A DNA stretch of 64,000 bases from an uncultured Phocaeicola sp. (GTDB lineage: Bacteria > Bacteroidota > Bacteroidia > Bacteroidales > Bacteroidaceae): assembly GCA_944320135.1 (NCBI GenBank), contig CALUGI010000009.1:27616-91615 (forward strand). The letters are read 5' to 3'. A model generated the notes under the pieces. That model did not search any database. It worked only from the letters and a program-made list of their open reading frames with translations, and had not been told where the DNA came from. Shown here piece by piece: positions 18,931-27,861 of the stretch (positions within the stretch are counted from its first letter, which is position 1; each line of letters opens with the position of its first letter). Both the position numbers and the translations under genes were made by a program.

Positions 18931-19554
18931 TTATACTTTCTCATCGCTGTCATCTGTCAGAGTTTCGTTGTCTATCCGTTTAATCACCCGACAAGGATTG
19001 CCCACCGCCACGCAGTTGGCGGGAATGGAACGGGTTACCACGCTGCCGGCTCCGATAACGCTGTTCTCGCCAATCGTCACTCCGGGCAACAGAATGGCGC
19101 CTCCGCCAATCCACACGCCGTCCTCTATCCTGACGGGCAAGGCGTAGGTGCGGCATATTTCTTCGCCTTCCGCCCAGTCCTGCACCATGCGTTCGTTTAC
19201 TTTAGTGGAATGGGTGGCTGTATATATCTGCACATTAGGAGCAATCAACACATTGCTGCCGATATCGATGCGGTTGTTGTCCACGAAAGTGCAGTTCATG
19301 TTGACAATCACCTTGTCGCCTATGAAAATATGCTTTCCGTATTCGCAATGGAAATCCACGTCCACATGCACTCCCTTTCCCATGCTGCCGAACATCTCGC
19401 GCAGCAGGGCTTGCTTGCGCTCCGTGTCGGCATAATCTGTGGCATTGAACTGAGCCAACAGCCGCCTTGTGCGCAAAATTGTCTCCACAATCTTCGGGTC
19501 TCTGCTTCCAATGAAAGGTTCGCCCGCCAAACATTTCTCGTATTCCGTTTTCAT
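18931..19554 (-). CDS. Sugar O-acetyltransferase (maltose/galactoside acetyltransferase type)
   Basis: A 207-residue cytosolic hexapeptide acyltransferase. It has the N-terminal Mac domain (EYEKCLAGEPFIGSRDP, residues 3-55) and a left-handed beta-helix of hexapeptide repeats (IFIGDKVIVNMNC, VWIGGGAILLPGVTIGENSVIGAGSVVTRSI), closing in CVAVGNPCRVI. Such enzymes put an acetyl group from acetyl-CoA on sugars, perhaps for detoxification or recycling. The start at 19554 gives the normal length; frames upstream overlap the Nudix gene's 3' end. It follows the Nudix gene by 13 nt, so both are on one transcript. Confidence 0.9.
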   Translation of the reverse strand: MKTEYEKCLAGEPFIGSRDPKIVETILRTRRLLAQFNATDYADTERKQALLREMFGSMGKGVHVDVDFHCEYGKHIFIGDKVIVNMNCTFVDNNRIDIGSNVLIAPNVQIYTATHSTKVNERMVQDWAEGEEICRTYALPVRIEDGVWIGGGAILLPGVTIGENSVIGAGSVVTRSIPANCVAVGNPCRVIKRIDNETLTDDSDEKV

Positions 19555-19567
19555 AATTTCTGTATCT

Positions 19568-20197
19568 CTAATCGAATTCCACCTGCCAGTCCTTGTCCGA
19601 ACGGGCGGCAAAGCACATTTCTATTTGTTGATAACTGTTCTTGTCCACCGACAATGGAGGCAGTTCGTCCAACCCGAAATAACCGCTTCCGACGGTTTCG
19701 ATATTCGGATGGAAACATCCGCCTTTTACCTCGCAAAGCACGAACACCTTGCAGACGTTGTAAGCGTATGGAGGCTGGTTGTGCAGATTACGGTCGTGCA
19801 GAGCGATGACCCGCACCGCCTCCACGTCAAGTCCGGCTTCTTCCTTCACTTCCTTGACGGTATTCGACTTGACGGTCTCCATCACATCCACCCATCCGCC
19901 GGGCAGAGACCAAGTCCCGTCATTTTCTTCTACCAGCAAAATCTTATCATCTTTGAAGATAGCCGCGCGGGTATCGAGTTTGGGTGTCTGAAACCCCGTC
20001 TCATTGCAAAACAAATCTTTCACTTGTGTCAAAGGAATCCTGCCCTGCAAGTTCATTATCTCGGCTGCAATTTCCCGGACACGTTCAAACCGCTCCTTGT
20101 CAAAAAGGTCTTTTGTATAAGTCAGTCCCGCTTGCGCAATGAACTGAAGTTCTTTGGCCCATTCCAGCCATCGGTGTTCCTGCTCTTGTTTGTCCAT
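19568..20197 (-). CDS. Nudix hydrolase with N-terminal helical domain
   Basis: A 209-residue protein. An N-terminal helical region (1-60, HRWLEWAKELQFIAQAGLTY) is typical of a group of Nudix proteins acting on ADP-ribose-like or nucleoside-diphosphate compounds. The Nudix box runs GGWVDVMETVKSNTVKEV then KEEAGL; the glutamates that bind metal are present, with lysine at the position of the usual arginine. It likely hydrolyses a nucleoside diphosphate linked to another group; substrate unknown. First gene of a pair with the acetyltransferase. Confidence 0.88.
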   Translation of the reverse strand: MDKQEQEHRWLEWAKELQFIAQAGLTYTKDLFDKERFERVREIAAEIMNLQGRIPLTQVKDLFCNETGFQTPKLDTRAAIFKDDKILLVEENDGTWSLPGGWVDVMETVKSNTVKEVKEEAGLDVEAVRVIALHDRNLHNQPPYAYNVCKVFVLCEVKGGCFHPNIETVGSGYFGLDELPPLSVDKNSYQQIEMCFAARSDKDWQVEFD

Positions 20198-20219
20198 CTT
20201 TGCATATCATTTGATTAGA

Positions 20220-20227
20220 CAAAAATA
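20220..20227 (-). promoter_or_regulatory. Promoter -7 element of the Nudix/acetyltransferase operon
   Basis: Minus-strand TATTTTTG, 22 nt before the Nudix ATG; -33 not evident. Confidence 0.5.
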
Positions 20228-20254
20228 GGAAGAAGAAATAACTTCCCGTTTATC

Positions 20255-20830
20255 CTATGTTAAAAAACGCCCGTTGGCTCTTATCCGGCTCAACGATTGT
20301 TGCGTAATGCCCAGAAAGGAAGCTATATATCCCAAGTTCGCCCTTTGGAAAAGTTCGGGGCATTCTCTGGTCAGATGTTCATAGCGCTCTTGGGCCGACC
20401 AGTTCAACCGACGGATATACATGTCCTGCAAACGGAGGAAGTTTTCTTGCTGCAACACCCGCATCCAGTTGGCAAGGTCAATGTAAGACCGGTACAGTTC
20501 ATCCAGTTGCTCCACTGAAACTGCATAGGTAACCGTTTCTTCCAAAGTCTCTGCATATTCAAAACCGGCCGTGCGGCGGTATAAGTCCCATGAGCCGCAA
20601 GCGGCATCGCCTTCCTTGGAAAACCATGTCGTGATTTGTTTTCCATTATGCAACACATAAGAGCGTGTGATGCCTTTTTCAATGAAATAGACCTTCCTGT
20701 CTAATTTCCCGGCATGGATAACAATTGTCTTGGAGGGAAATACAAATCTCTCGAAAAGACTCGCCAATGCCTCCAACGCTTCGTCTGAAACCGGATAATG
20801 CGTTCTTATCTTCCTGATGATGTTTTCCAT
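20255..20830 (-). CDS. Crp/Fnr family transcriptional regulator
   Basis: A 191-residue regulator: an N-terminal cyclic-nucleotide-binding-like beta barrel (about 10-120; FPSKTIVIHAGKLDRKVYFI and EGDAACGSWDLYRR) and a C-terminal helix-turn-helix (RANLGYIASFLGITQQSLSRIR). The FNR iron-sulfur cysteines are absent, and the arginine/serine pair that binds cAMP phosphate is not seen, so the ligand is unknown. Many single-domain-pair proteins of this type occur in Bacteroides, often without effector. The start at 20830 follows a -7 element at 20847. Its targets may include itself or the divergent susC, but no symmetric site is obvious. Confidence 0.88.
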   Translation of the reverse strand: MENIIRKIRTHYPVSDEALEALASLFERFVFPSKTIVIHAGKLDRKVYFIEKGITRSYVLHNGKQITTWFSKEGDAACGSWDLYRRTAGFEYAETLEETVTYAVSVEQLDELYRSYIDLANWMRVLQQENFLRLQDMYIRRLNWSAQERYEHLTRECPELFQRANLGYIASFLGITQQSLSRIRANGRFLT

Positions 20831-20846
20831 AAACTCGTTCTTTCTG

Positions 20847-20854
20847 CAAAGATA
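20847..20854 (-). promoter_or_regulatory. Crp-type regulator promoter -7 element
   Basis: Minus-strand TATCTTTG, 16 nt before the ATG, implying a very short leader. Confidence 0.5.
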
Positions 20855-20895
20855 CAAAATGGAAACAGCAAGGGGCATCCGCTCAAATATAAAGT

Positions 20896-21056
20896 TGCTG
20901 CAAAAACGCCGCTTTCATATCAGCGCTTCATGAACGACTTCATGTATCCGCAAAAAATGCCCCCGCGTTTCGCACAAAAGCCGAGACGCTTCCAACCGTT
21001 CCCGGCGAAGTTTCCTCCAAAGCCGGGCGCATATCCTGCGCAAAGCGTTTTTTCAC
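20896..21056. repeat. Intergenic 21-nt palindromic module array, copy D (longest)
   Basis: One module (20896-20916, core CAAAAACGCCGCTTTC), a 34-nt gap, then five modules in a row starting at 20951, 20972, 20993, 21015 and 21036 with lengths 21, 21, 22, 21, 21. Most end in TTTC or ATC. The array sits between the Crp-type regulator and the divergent susC, upstream of both promoters. Confidence 0.7.
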
Positions 21057-21250
21057 AAACAAAAACCTAACGAAGGCTAAAAACATAAAGTTGCGCACCG
21101 CCTCAAAAGGTCTCCGCCTCACAATTATATATGCAATAATTATACAGAATAATAACCCATTCGGCAAGGAAAACAGAGGAAAAAGTGTTAAAAAGCAGTT
21201 TTTTTCGGCTTTTTATTGGAAAATGATACAAAAGTTTAAGATTATATTTC

Positions 21251-21258
21251 TAATTTTG
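21251..21258 (+). promoter_or_regulatory. susC promoter -7 element
   Basis: TAATTTTG, 59 nt before the susC ATG. The stretch 21057-21250 upstream is AT-rich with no clear -33 element; a 13-nt palindrome AAAGTTAAACTTT (21292-21304) lies in the leader. Confidence 0.5.
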
Positions 21259-21317
21259 CGCCCCGTTAGAGAGAATAAATTTTATTAATGTAAAGTTAAA
21301 CTTTAAAGAGAGGTTTT

Positions 21318-24300
21318 ATGAAAAAAAAATTGATGCTGTTGATGACCTGCCTGACGATAGGTTTCGGTCTGGCAAACGCTCAAGTCAAAAAGGTGACGGG
21401 ACACGTCACTTCAGACGAGGACGGCTTGCCCGTAGTGGGAGCATCAGTGTTGGTGAAGGGCACGAACGTGGGCACCGTCACCGACATTGACGGCAATTTT
21501 ACGTTGAGCAACGTGCCAAGCTCGGCAGAAACTTTGGTAATTTCGTTCATCGGTCTGGAATCGCAAGAGGTTGACGCAAAGCCGGTGGTAAACGTAGTTC
21601 TGAAGTCGGACTCAGAGATATTGGACGAGGTGGTGGTTACGGCTATGGGCATCTCAAGAGAAAAGAAAGCGCTCGCATACGCCGTTCAAGACGTGAAGGG
21701 CGAAGAACTGACGCAAGCCGCAAGCACCAGCCTGTCGTCTGCATTGCAGGGCAAGGTGTCCGGAGTAGACATCACTCCGTCGTCGGGTATGCCCGGCGCT
21801 TCCTCGCAGATTGTCATCCGAGGCGTCCGCTCGTTCACCGGCGACAACACTCCGCTTTATGTGGTGGACGGTATGCCCATATCTTCTTCTGCCGACATCG
21901 ACACCGATGTCCGCAACACGGGTAGCGTGGCGGGAGCCGACTTTGCGAACCGCGCCGTCGATATCGACCCGAACGACATCGAAAGCATCAACATCCTGAA
22001 AGGCCAGGCTGCTTCGGCTCTTTACGGTATGCGCGCGTCGAACGGTGTCATCGTCATCACTACGAAGAGCGGGAAAAATGCAGCGAAGGGCAAGCCCAGC
22101 GTCACCTTCAGCACGAACCTGTCGTTCGAGAAAGTGTCTACGCTGCCCGAATTCCAGAAGGAATACGCGCAAGGCACCGACGGAACCTACTCGCCTTACG
22201 CATCCACCGCATGGGGCCCCAAGATTTCCGAACTGGCGAACGACCCCACTTACGGAGGAAACACTGACAACAAATACACGCAGCAATACGGTATGCACGA
22301 GGGGATGTACTACGTGCCTCAGCGCGCTGCCGCCGGATTAGACCCGTGGGCCGTTCCGCAGGCTTACGACAATGCCAAAAACTTCTTCGAAACCGGTGTG
22401 TCGTGGAGCAACAACGTGAACGTGGCGCAGGCTTTCGACAAAGGATATTATTCGTTCTCGTTAGGAAACAGCATGTCGAACGGCATCATCCCCAACACCG
22501 GAATGGACAGATACAACGTGAAGCTGAACGCAACCGCAAACCTGACCGACAACTGGACGACCGGGTTCAGCGGAAACTTCATCACGTCCAAAATCAAGAA
22601 GCAGAGCTCCGGTAACGAAGGCGTTGTGGCAACCGTTTACGGCGCTCCGTCGAGCTACGACTTCAACGGCATCCCTTCGCACATCGAAGGCGACCCCTAT
22701 ACGCAGAACAACTACCGTTCTTCCACTTTCAACAACGCGTATTGGGCAACCGAGAACAACTCGTTCGTCGAGCGTTCGCAACGTTTCTTCGGAAACGCCT
22801 ACGTGCAATACAAGAACGACTTCGGCACAGACAACCGTCACGTGCTGACCGGGAAGTATCAGTTGGGAGCGGATGCGTACAGCACCATCTACTCTGACAA
22901 CTACGGATACGGAGACCAGTCATACTCCACGGGATATTCCCGCCAGGACAACTACCAAATCACGGAAATGAACTCGCTGTTCACCCTGACTTACGACTGG
23001 AAAATCAACGAAGACTTCGACTTCAACCTGATGTACGGTAACGAATGGGTGGACAAAAGCACGCGCACTACCACTGCGCAAGGCTACAACTTCAACTTCG
23101 CCGGATGGAACCATATCGGAAACGCAACCACCTTCCAGGCCGGACAGACCACGGTTAAGAAACGCACGGTCGGAAACTTCGCCAACCTGTCGCTGTCGTG
23201 GAAAAGTATGCTGTACCTGAACGCCACGCTCCGCAACGACATCGTTTCTTCCATGCCGAGAGGGAACCGTTCGTTCACCTATCCTTCCGTATCGTTGGGA
23301 TGGATTTTCACCGAACTTCCCTTCCTGAAGCACAACAGCGTGTTGACCTTCGGTAAGATTCGAGGCTCATACGCCGAAGTCGGAATGGCCGGAGAATATT
23401 TTGAGAACTACTATGCCGTTCCTGAGTACGGAGGCGGATTCTCTGCCGGCACTCCTATCCAATATCCTTTCGGCTCTGTAACGTCATACGTACCTAATTA
23501 TAGAATATACGACCCGAACCTGAAACCGCAGAACACGAAGTCTTACGAAATCGGCTTCGACCTGGCTTTGTGGCATGGCCTGCTCTCGCTGAACTACACC
23601 TACTCGCGCCAGAACGTGAAAGACCAAATCTTTGCCGTGCCTCTGTCCACTTCAACCGGATACAGCGAGATGGTGACAAACGGCGGGGCCATCCATACCA
23701 ATGCCCACGAGATTACATTGACGGTCAACCCCATCGACAGGAAGAACGTGTACTGGGATTTCGGATTCAACTTCTCCAAGATTGACAACTACGTGGACGA
23801 ACTTGCAGAAGGCGTGGAGAGCATCATGCTGGGCGGATTCGTCACTCCGCAAGTGCGCGCCAGCATAGGCGACAAGTTCCCGGTCATCTACGGAACGGGA
23901 TACCTGCGCAACGAGAACGGCGACATCGTAGTCGATGAGAACGGCCTTCCGCAAGCGGGCGCTCCGCAAGTGATCGGAAAGATTTCTCCGGACTTCCGTT
24001 TGGGATTCAACACGACTTTGGAATTGTTCAAGTTCCGTCTGTCTGCCGTGTTCGACTGGAAGCAGGGAGGACAGATGTATTGCGGAACGATGGGAGTGCT
24101 CGACTATTACGGCGTGACCCAGCGTTCGGCCGACCTCCGCAACATGGACGAGTTCTTGTTCGAGCTTCCTGCAGTCAAGCAGAATGCGGACGGCACTTAC
24201 TCGCCGAACGACATCAAAATCAAGGGCGAGAACGCATACGACTACTTGGACACGCTGAACCAAATCGACGAAGCGTCCGTATATGACAACTCGTTCATCA

Positions 24301-24515
24301 AGCTGCGCGAGATTTCATTGAGCTATCCGGTGCTCGACAAGAAGTTCCTGCACATCACGGCCAATGTATTCGCCCGGAACATCCTTATCTGGTCTGAGCT
24401 GCCGGGACTGGACCCCGAAGCCACTTTGGGAAACAACAACATGGCAGGAGCGTTCGAACGCTTCTCTTTGCCGGGAAGTTCAAGCTACGGTTTCGGACTC
24501 ACATTCAAATTCTAA
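21318..24515 (+). CDS. SusC/RagA family TonB-linked outer membrane receptor
   Basis: A 1065-residue outer-membrane importer. In order: signal peptide ending ANAQ (1-22), a carboxypeptidase-regulatory-like beta domain (24-105; GASVLVKGTNVGTVTDIDGN), the hinge DEVVVTAMG, the TonB plug (about 115-235; SSGMPGASSQIVIRGVRSF, QAASALYGMRASNGVIVITT) and a large beta barrel ending in aromatic FGLTFKF. It works with the SusD lipoprotein 6 nt downstream to bind and import a ligand with TonB energy. No glycosidase, sensor or anti-sigma gene is beside the pair, so the ligand may not be a polysaccharide. Confidence 0.96.
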   Translation: MKKKLMLLMTCLTIGFGLANAQVKKVTGHVTSDEDGLPVVGASVLVKGTNVGTVTDIDGNFTLSNVPSSAETLVISFIGLESQEVDAKPVVNVVLKSDSEILDEVVVTAMGISREKKALAYAVQDVKGEELTQAASTSLSSALQGKVSGVDITPSSGMPGASSQIVIRGVRSFTGDNTPLYVVDGMPISSSADIDTDVRNTGSVAGADFANRAVDIDPNDIESINILKGQAASALYGMRASNGVIVITTKSGKNAAKGKPSVTFSTNLSFEKVSTLPEFQKEYAQGTDGTYSPYASTAWGPKISELANDPTYGGNTDNKYTQQYGMHEGMYYVPQRAAAGLDPWAVPQAYDNAKNFFETGVSWSNNVNVAQAFDKGYYSFSLGNSMSNGIIPNTGMDRYNVKLNATANLTDNWTTGFSGNFITSKIKKQSSGNEGVVATVYGAPSSYDFNGIPSHIEGDPYTQNNYRSSTFNNAYWATENNSFVERSQRFFGNAYVQYKNDFGTDNRHVLTGKYQLGADAYSTIYSDNYGYGDQSYSTGYSRQDNYQITEMNSLFTLTYDWKINEDFDFNLMYGNEWVDKSTRTTTAQGYNFNFAGWNHIGNATTFQAGQTTVKKRTVGNFANLSLSWKSMLYLNATLRNDIVSSMPRGNRSFTYPSVSLGWIFTELPFLKHNSVLTFGKIRGSYAEVGMAGEYFENYYAVPEYGGGFSAGTPIQYPFGSVTSYVPNYRIYDPNLKPQNTKSYEIGFDLALWHGLLSLNYTYSRQNVKDQIFAVPLSTSTGYSEMVTNGGAIHTNAHEITLTVNPIDRKNVYWDFGFNFSKIDNYVDELAEGVESIMLGGFVTPQVRASIGDKFPVIYGTGYLRNENGDIVVDENGLPQAGAPQVIGKISPDFRLGFNTTLELFKFRLSAVFDWKQGGQMYCGTMGVLDYYGVTQRSADLRNMDEFLFELPAVKQNADGTYSPNDIKIKGENAYDYLDTLNQIDEASVYDNSFIKLREISLSYPVLDKKFLHITANVFARNILIWSELPGLDPEATLGNNNMAGAFERFSLPGSSSYGFGLTFKF

Positions 24516-24521
24516 ACAAAC

Positions 24522-26162
24522 ATGGACATGAAAACTGCATATTACATAAGAACTTGCTTGTCCGTTGCCCTGACTGCAGGAGTCTTGTTCTCCTGTTCCG
24601 AGGATAAAATGGACAGAATCAACCAAGACATCGACAATCCGCACGAGGTAGACGCGAAGTTCATCCTGACGGATGCCATCACCTCCACGGCTTTCTACAA
24701 CATAGGGAACGACTTCAACCACTACTTCGCTTCTTATGTGGAGCACGAGGTGGGCGTATTCAACCAACTTTACAACGCAGAGATGCGCCAGTCGGAAGTA
24801 TATGCTTCGTCCACGTTCAACAACGCCTGGATGAACGCCTATTCTACGCTGAAGAACGCCCGCATCATTATCGACAAATGCTCGGATACAGGCACGCAGC
24901 CCGGAAACTACACAACAAAGGGCATGGGGGAAGTGCTGGCCGCGCTGAACGCAGGACTGATTACGGACGCTTTCGGCGACACTCCGTTCTCGCAAGCCGC
25001 GCTGCCGCAGCTCGTTGACGGCAAGCCGCAGTACATGGCTCCCGTCATCGACACACAGGAGTCCATCTACAAGGCCATCATCGGATACCTTGACGCAGCC
25101 ATCGAGGACTTGCCCAAGGGGGACAACCACCTCAGCGGGAAGCCGGGCGCGCAAGACCTTCTGTTCAACGGGGACACCGTAAAATGGAGGAAGCTGGCTT
25201 ACGGCCTGAAGGCGCGCTACACGATGCACACGCTCAACCGGGCGGAAGACAAGACTGCGGCGTTGAACAACGTCCTGTCATACATCGAAAAGTCGTTCAC
25301 AAGCGCAGACGAGCAGGCGGCATTCGCAGAGTATGACGGAAACACTAACATCAATCCGCTGTTCGACTTCTTCTCCAGCCGCGAATACACCGCTGCAAGC
25401 ACGAGCCTGGCCAAGAAGCTGCAAGAGCGCAACGACCCGCGCCTGAACTGCGCGTTTGTAGAAGCGATAAGCTCAGACCGCTATCAGGCCAACAACTATT
25501 TTGCCACCCAGTTAGACGGATCGGAAACGGCGCTGGGACCTGACGGAGACAAAACGTTCATGGAAATGATGGCTCCCAACGGAGGCGACAATCTGGTGCA
25601 AGTTCAGGAACGATACAACACGTCCATCTTCCTGATGGCGGCCACCGCGCCTACCTATCTCATGAGCTATCACGAACTGCTGTTCCTGAAGGCCGAAGCG
25701 TTGGTGCGTCTGAACGACCCCAAAGCGGAAGAAACCCTGAAGGAGGCCGTCATAGCCGGAATGCTGAACGCACAAAAGAACATAGATGATGCGTTAAACA
25801 ATACATCCGTGCCGTTAAACAAAAACGACAAGTCGCCGAAGTTGGACAAAGCTGTGGCTGAAGACTATTTCGACAACCACGTAAAATCGCGGTTCACGGC
25901 GAACCCGCTGCAGGAAACGATGATACAGAAATACATCGCCCTGTGGGGAGCGAACGGCGAATCGACGGAAACCTATAACGACGTCCGCCGCCTGAAAGCG
26001 GAAGGAAACGACTTCTACTCGTTGGAAAACCCCGGAAAGTTCCCGCTGAGAGCACCCTACGGAAGCGACGAAGTCACCGCAAACCCCAACGTGCAGGAGG
26101 CGTATGGAAACGGACAATACGTGTTCACCGAAAACGTCTGGTGGGCCGGAGGAACAAGATAA
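24522..26162 (+). CDS. SusD/RagB family lipoprotein (SusD-like 2 type)
   Basis: A 546-residue surface lipoprotein. The signal peptide ends in LFSC (cysteine near residue 25), followed by acidic SEDKMD that favours surface export. The body is helical with TPR-like repeats (FNNAWMNAYSTLKNARIIID; YHELLFLKAEALVRLN) and fits the SusD-like 2 (PF12771) branch rather than canonical starch SusD. It forms the lid of the SusC barrel and captures the ligand. Translation may start at 24522 or at the ATG at 24528. The pair ends in a 30-nt perfect palindrome terminator. Confidence 0.92.
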   Translation: MDMKTAYYIRTCLSVALTAGVLFSCSEDKMDRINQDIDNPHEVDAKFILTDAITSTAFYNIGNDFNHYFASYVEHEVGVFNQLYNAEMRQSEVYASSTFNNAWMNAYSTLKNARIIIDKCSDTGTQPGNYTTKGMGEVLAALNAGLITDAFGDTPFSQAALPQLVDGKPQYMAPVIDTQESIYKAIIGYLDAAIEDLPKGDNHLSGKPGAQDLLFNGDTVKWRKLAYGLKARYTMHTLNRAEDKTAALNNVLSYIEKSFTSADEQAAFAEYDGNTNINPLFDFFSSREYTAASTSLAKKLQERNDPRLNCAFVEAISSDRYQANNYFATQLDGSETALGPDGDKTFMEMMAPNGGDNLVQVQERYNTSIFLMAATAPTYLMSYHELLFLKAEALVRLNDPKAEETLKEAVIAGMLNAQKNIDDALNNTSVPLNKNDKSPKLDKAVAEDYFDNHVKSRFTANPLQETMIQKYIALWGANGESTETYNDVRRLKAEGNDFYSLENPGKFPLRAPYGSDEVTANPNVQEAYGNGQYVFTENVWWAGGTR

Positions 26163-26203
26163 CCTCAACCGCCGGAAAAGACGGCGAAATTTCTACAAAA
26201 GAT

Positions 26204-26239
26204 GCCCGGACGTGTCGGCCGACACGTCCGGGCTTTTTT
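26204..26239 (+). terminator. Terminator of the susCD operon
   Basis: A 30-nt perfect palindrome with no loop bases, built on GCCCGGACGTGTCGG (26204-26218) and its complement, followed by six T. Confidence 0.9.
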
Positions 26240-26294
26240 AAAGGCCGCCGCAAAAGAAGCAGGCGGCGATGCCTTGCCATATCACCACGCCGGG

Positions 26295-27140
26295 TTAGAA
26301 ATAGAACGTCATGTTCAGCGCACCGCCCAGGCTTTCCGTTCCGAGATGGAAGCCTCTGTCACCGGGACTGGTGAGGTCAGTCCGTTCTTCCACCCTGCCG
26401 AGAGCCGTGCTGTAGCCTTCGCTCTTGCGATACTCCTGGCTCCCGAACTGACAGTAGGCCACGACGTTTACCTCCGCGCCCAACGAAATCTTCGGGGCAA
26501 CGAACCATTCCACGCCCACGCTTCCGGTCAGACCGGCATAGAAGGTGCCGTCGCTTGCCACCTCAAGCGGGCGGTAACCGTTTGTGTAACCGCTTCCTCC
26601 CCAATTATAAATCGTCGGCTGCTGGTTGGCATCCGTCATCGCGTTGCCGTATTCATACTTGTATTTGGTCTTCTCGAAAGCGAAAAGCACTCCCGCTCCG
26701 AACACGCCCTGCACCCGGTTCGAGCCTTTGCGGAACTCCATGCCAAGGTTCAGGCTCATGCCGTTGCGGTTGATACGCTGCGCGTCCACCACCTTGTCAT
26801 CTCCCAACGGATTGTCGAGCAAAGCCCTGTCGTCCTGCACGTATTCTCTCTGCTTGTCCGTCCCGAACATGAAGCCCACATTGGCACGCAATGCGGTTTT
26901 GTCCGTCAGCATGTATTTGGCAAGAATGGACACGTCCTCGGTAAACGGAGCGACGCTTCCGCCAAACTTGTTCACCGCAGTCAGGTCGTTTCCTCCCACA
27001 GCCTTCAGCAAAGGCAACACGTTCACACCCACAGCCCAGTCGCCCGCTTCGGGGAGGCGCTGCTTCCCGGCCTTTTCCTGCGCGTTCATCCCCAAAAAAG
27101 GAAGCAGACCGGCCATGACGATTGAAAATATCTTCTTCAT
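26295..27140 (-). CDS. Predicted outer-membrane beta-barrel protein
   Basis: A 281-residue exported protein with signal peptide MKKIFSIVMAGLLPFLGMNA. After a short periplasmic start it has alternating amphipathic strands (VGVNVLPLLKAVGG, ILAKYMLTDKTALRANVGFMFG, MSLNLGMEFRKGSNRVQGVFGAGVLFAFE, SVGVEWFVAPKISLGAEVNVVAY) and ends in aromatic FYF, all typical of an 8- to 12-strand barrel. No closer family is recognised. It follows a small lipoprotein gene by 15 nt on the same transcript, so the two may form an envelope complex. Function unknown. Confidence 0.75.
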   Translation of the reverse strand: MKKIFSIVMAGLLPFLGMNAQEKAGKQRLPEAGDWAVGVNVLPLLKAVGGNDLTAVNKFGGSVAPFTEDVSILAKYMLTDKTALRANVGFMFGTDKQREYVQDDRALLDNPLGDDKVVDAQRINRNGMSLNLGMEFRKGSNRVQGVFGAGVLFAFEKTKYKYEYGNAMTDANQQPTIYNWGGSGYTNGYRPLEVASDGTFYAGLTGSVGVEWFVAPKISLGAEVNVVAYCQFGSQEYRKSEGYSTALGRVEERTDLTSPGDRGFHLGTESLGGALNMTFYF

Positions 27141-27155
27141 ATCTTTTTGCCCCGA

Positions 27156-27632
27156 TTAATAATCCAAAAGAGTATGGCTGCTATACATTATTGTGCCGAA
27201 AGAAACGATGTCATTGGACGAGACGCTGTTTCTATTCGCCGTTGCGCCGCTATAAATGCACTCGTCCGAATCCGTATAACTGCTATAATACACTCCTTCA
27301 AACTGTGCGCCCTCAACGGTGACGTCCACGCCGGTTTCATTGGTCGGCAACTCATATTCAAAATAACCTTCCGCATCAGTCGTAGTGGTCCGAACCGTTA
27401 CGCCCGAAGCGTTATTGTCGATTGAGTTATTGTCAACCTTTACATATACAACGGTGTTCGCCGCAATGCGGTCTGCGGCTCGTCCGTCATCATAAACTAA
27501 ACGGCCCATGATTTTAGCCCTTCCGGGAAGCGAATCCACCGAAAGCGAAGTCTGGTCTTCCTTGCAGGAAGAAAAAACGCACGCAGCAATTGCCATTGCC
27601 GTAAAAGCTCTTAACACGCTTAATTTTCTCAT
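27156..27632 (-). CDS. Small lipoprotein with a predicted beta-sandwich domain
   Basis: A 158-residue lipoprotein: signal ends in FSSC. Residues 40-125 (GRAKIMGRLVYDDGRA, then TTTDAEGYFEYELPTN) look like a transthyretin or carboxypeptidase-regulatory-like beta sandwich, in which DAEGYFEYEL is the typical turn. I do not recognise a named family. It is the first gene of a two-gene operon with the outer-membrane barrel protein, under a well-formed promoter. Confidence 0.7.
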   Translation of the reverse strand: MRKLSVLRAFTAMAIAACVFSSCKEDQTSLSVDSLPGRAKIMGRLVYDDGRAADRIAANTVVYVKVDNNSIDNNASGVTVRTTTTDAEGYFEYELPTNETGVDVTVEGAQFEGVYYSSYTDSDECIYSGATANRNSVSSNDIVSFGTIMYSSHTLLDY

Positions 27633-27664
27633 GATTTTTTTAATTAATGATTAATATCCAATAG

Positions 27665-27695
27665 CAAACTTAGCAACAAATTTAATAAAAACAAA
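27665..27695 (-). promoter_or_regulatory. Promoter of the lipoprotein/barrel operon
   Basis: Minus-strand TTTG (27692-27695), 19-nt spacer, TAAGTTTG (27665-27672). Confidence 0.7.
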
Positions 27696-27773
27696 GAAAG
27701 TAAACTAAAATTGCTTGACTCATGACAATTTTTGCTAAAACGGCAAACAGGAACACCGCCGGAAAGTTCTCCA

Positions 27774-27861
27774 GACAACGCCGCTGTCCGAAAAAATAAC
27801 GGCGCGGTTCTTATAAACAACGTCGTTGTCCGTATAAATATCGACGTTGTTTGCTGTTTTA
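27774..27861. repeat. Degenerate 21-22-nt tandem array, copy I, upstream of the HU-HIG gene
   Basis: Two 43-nt units start at 27774 and 27817, each made of two half-units of about 21 nt: ACAACGCCGCTGTCCG matches ACAACGTCGTTGTCCG. The second unit is also an inverted repeat, AACAACGTCG (27816-27825) with CGACGTTGTT (27842-27851). It shares layout and period with the other arrays but differs in core sequence, and its right end overlaps the -33 element of the next gene. Confidence 0.6.

Noticed and set aside
18841-19809. A 322-codon plus-strand frame beginning in the hflX/acetyltransferase gap
   Set aside because: It runs antisense through the acetyltransferase and into the Nudix gene, and is His/Ala-rich without a family match.
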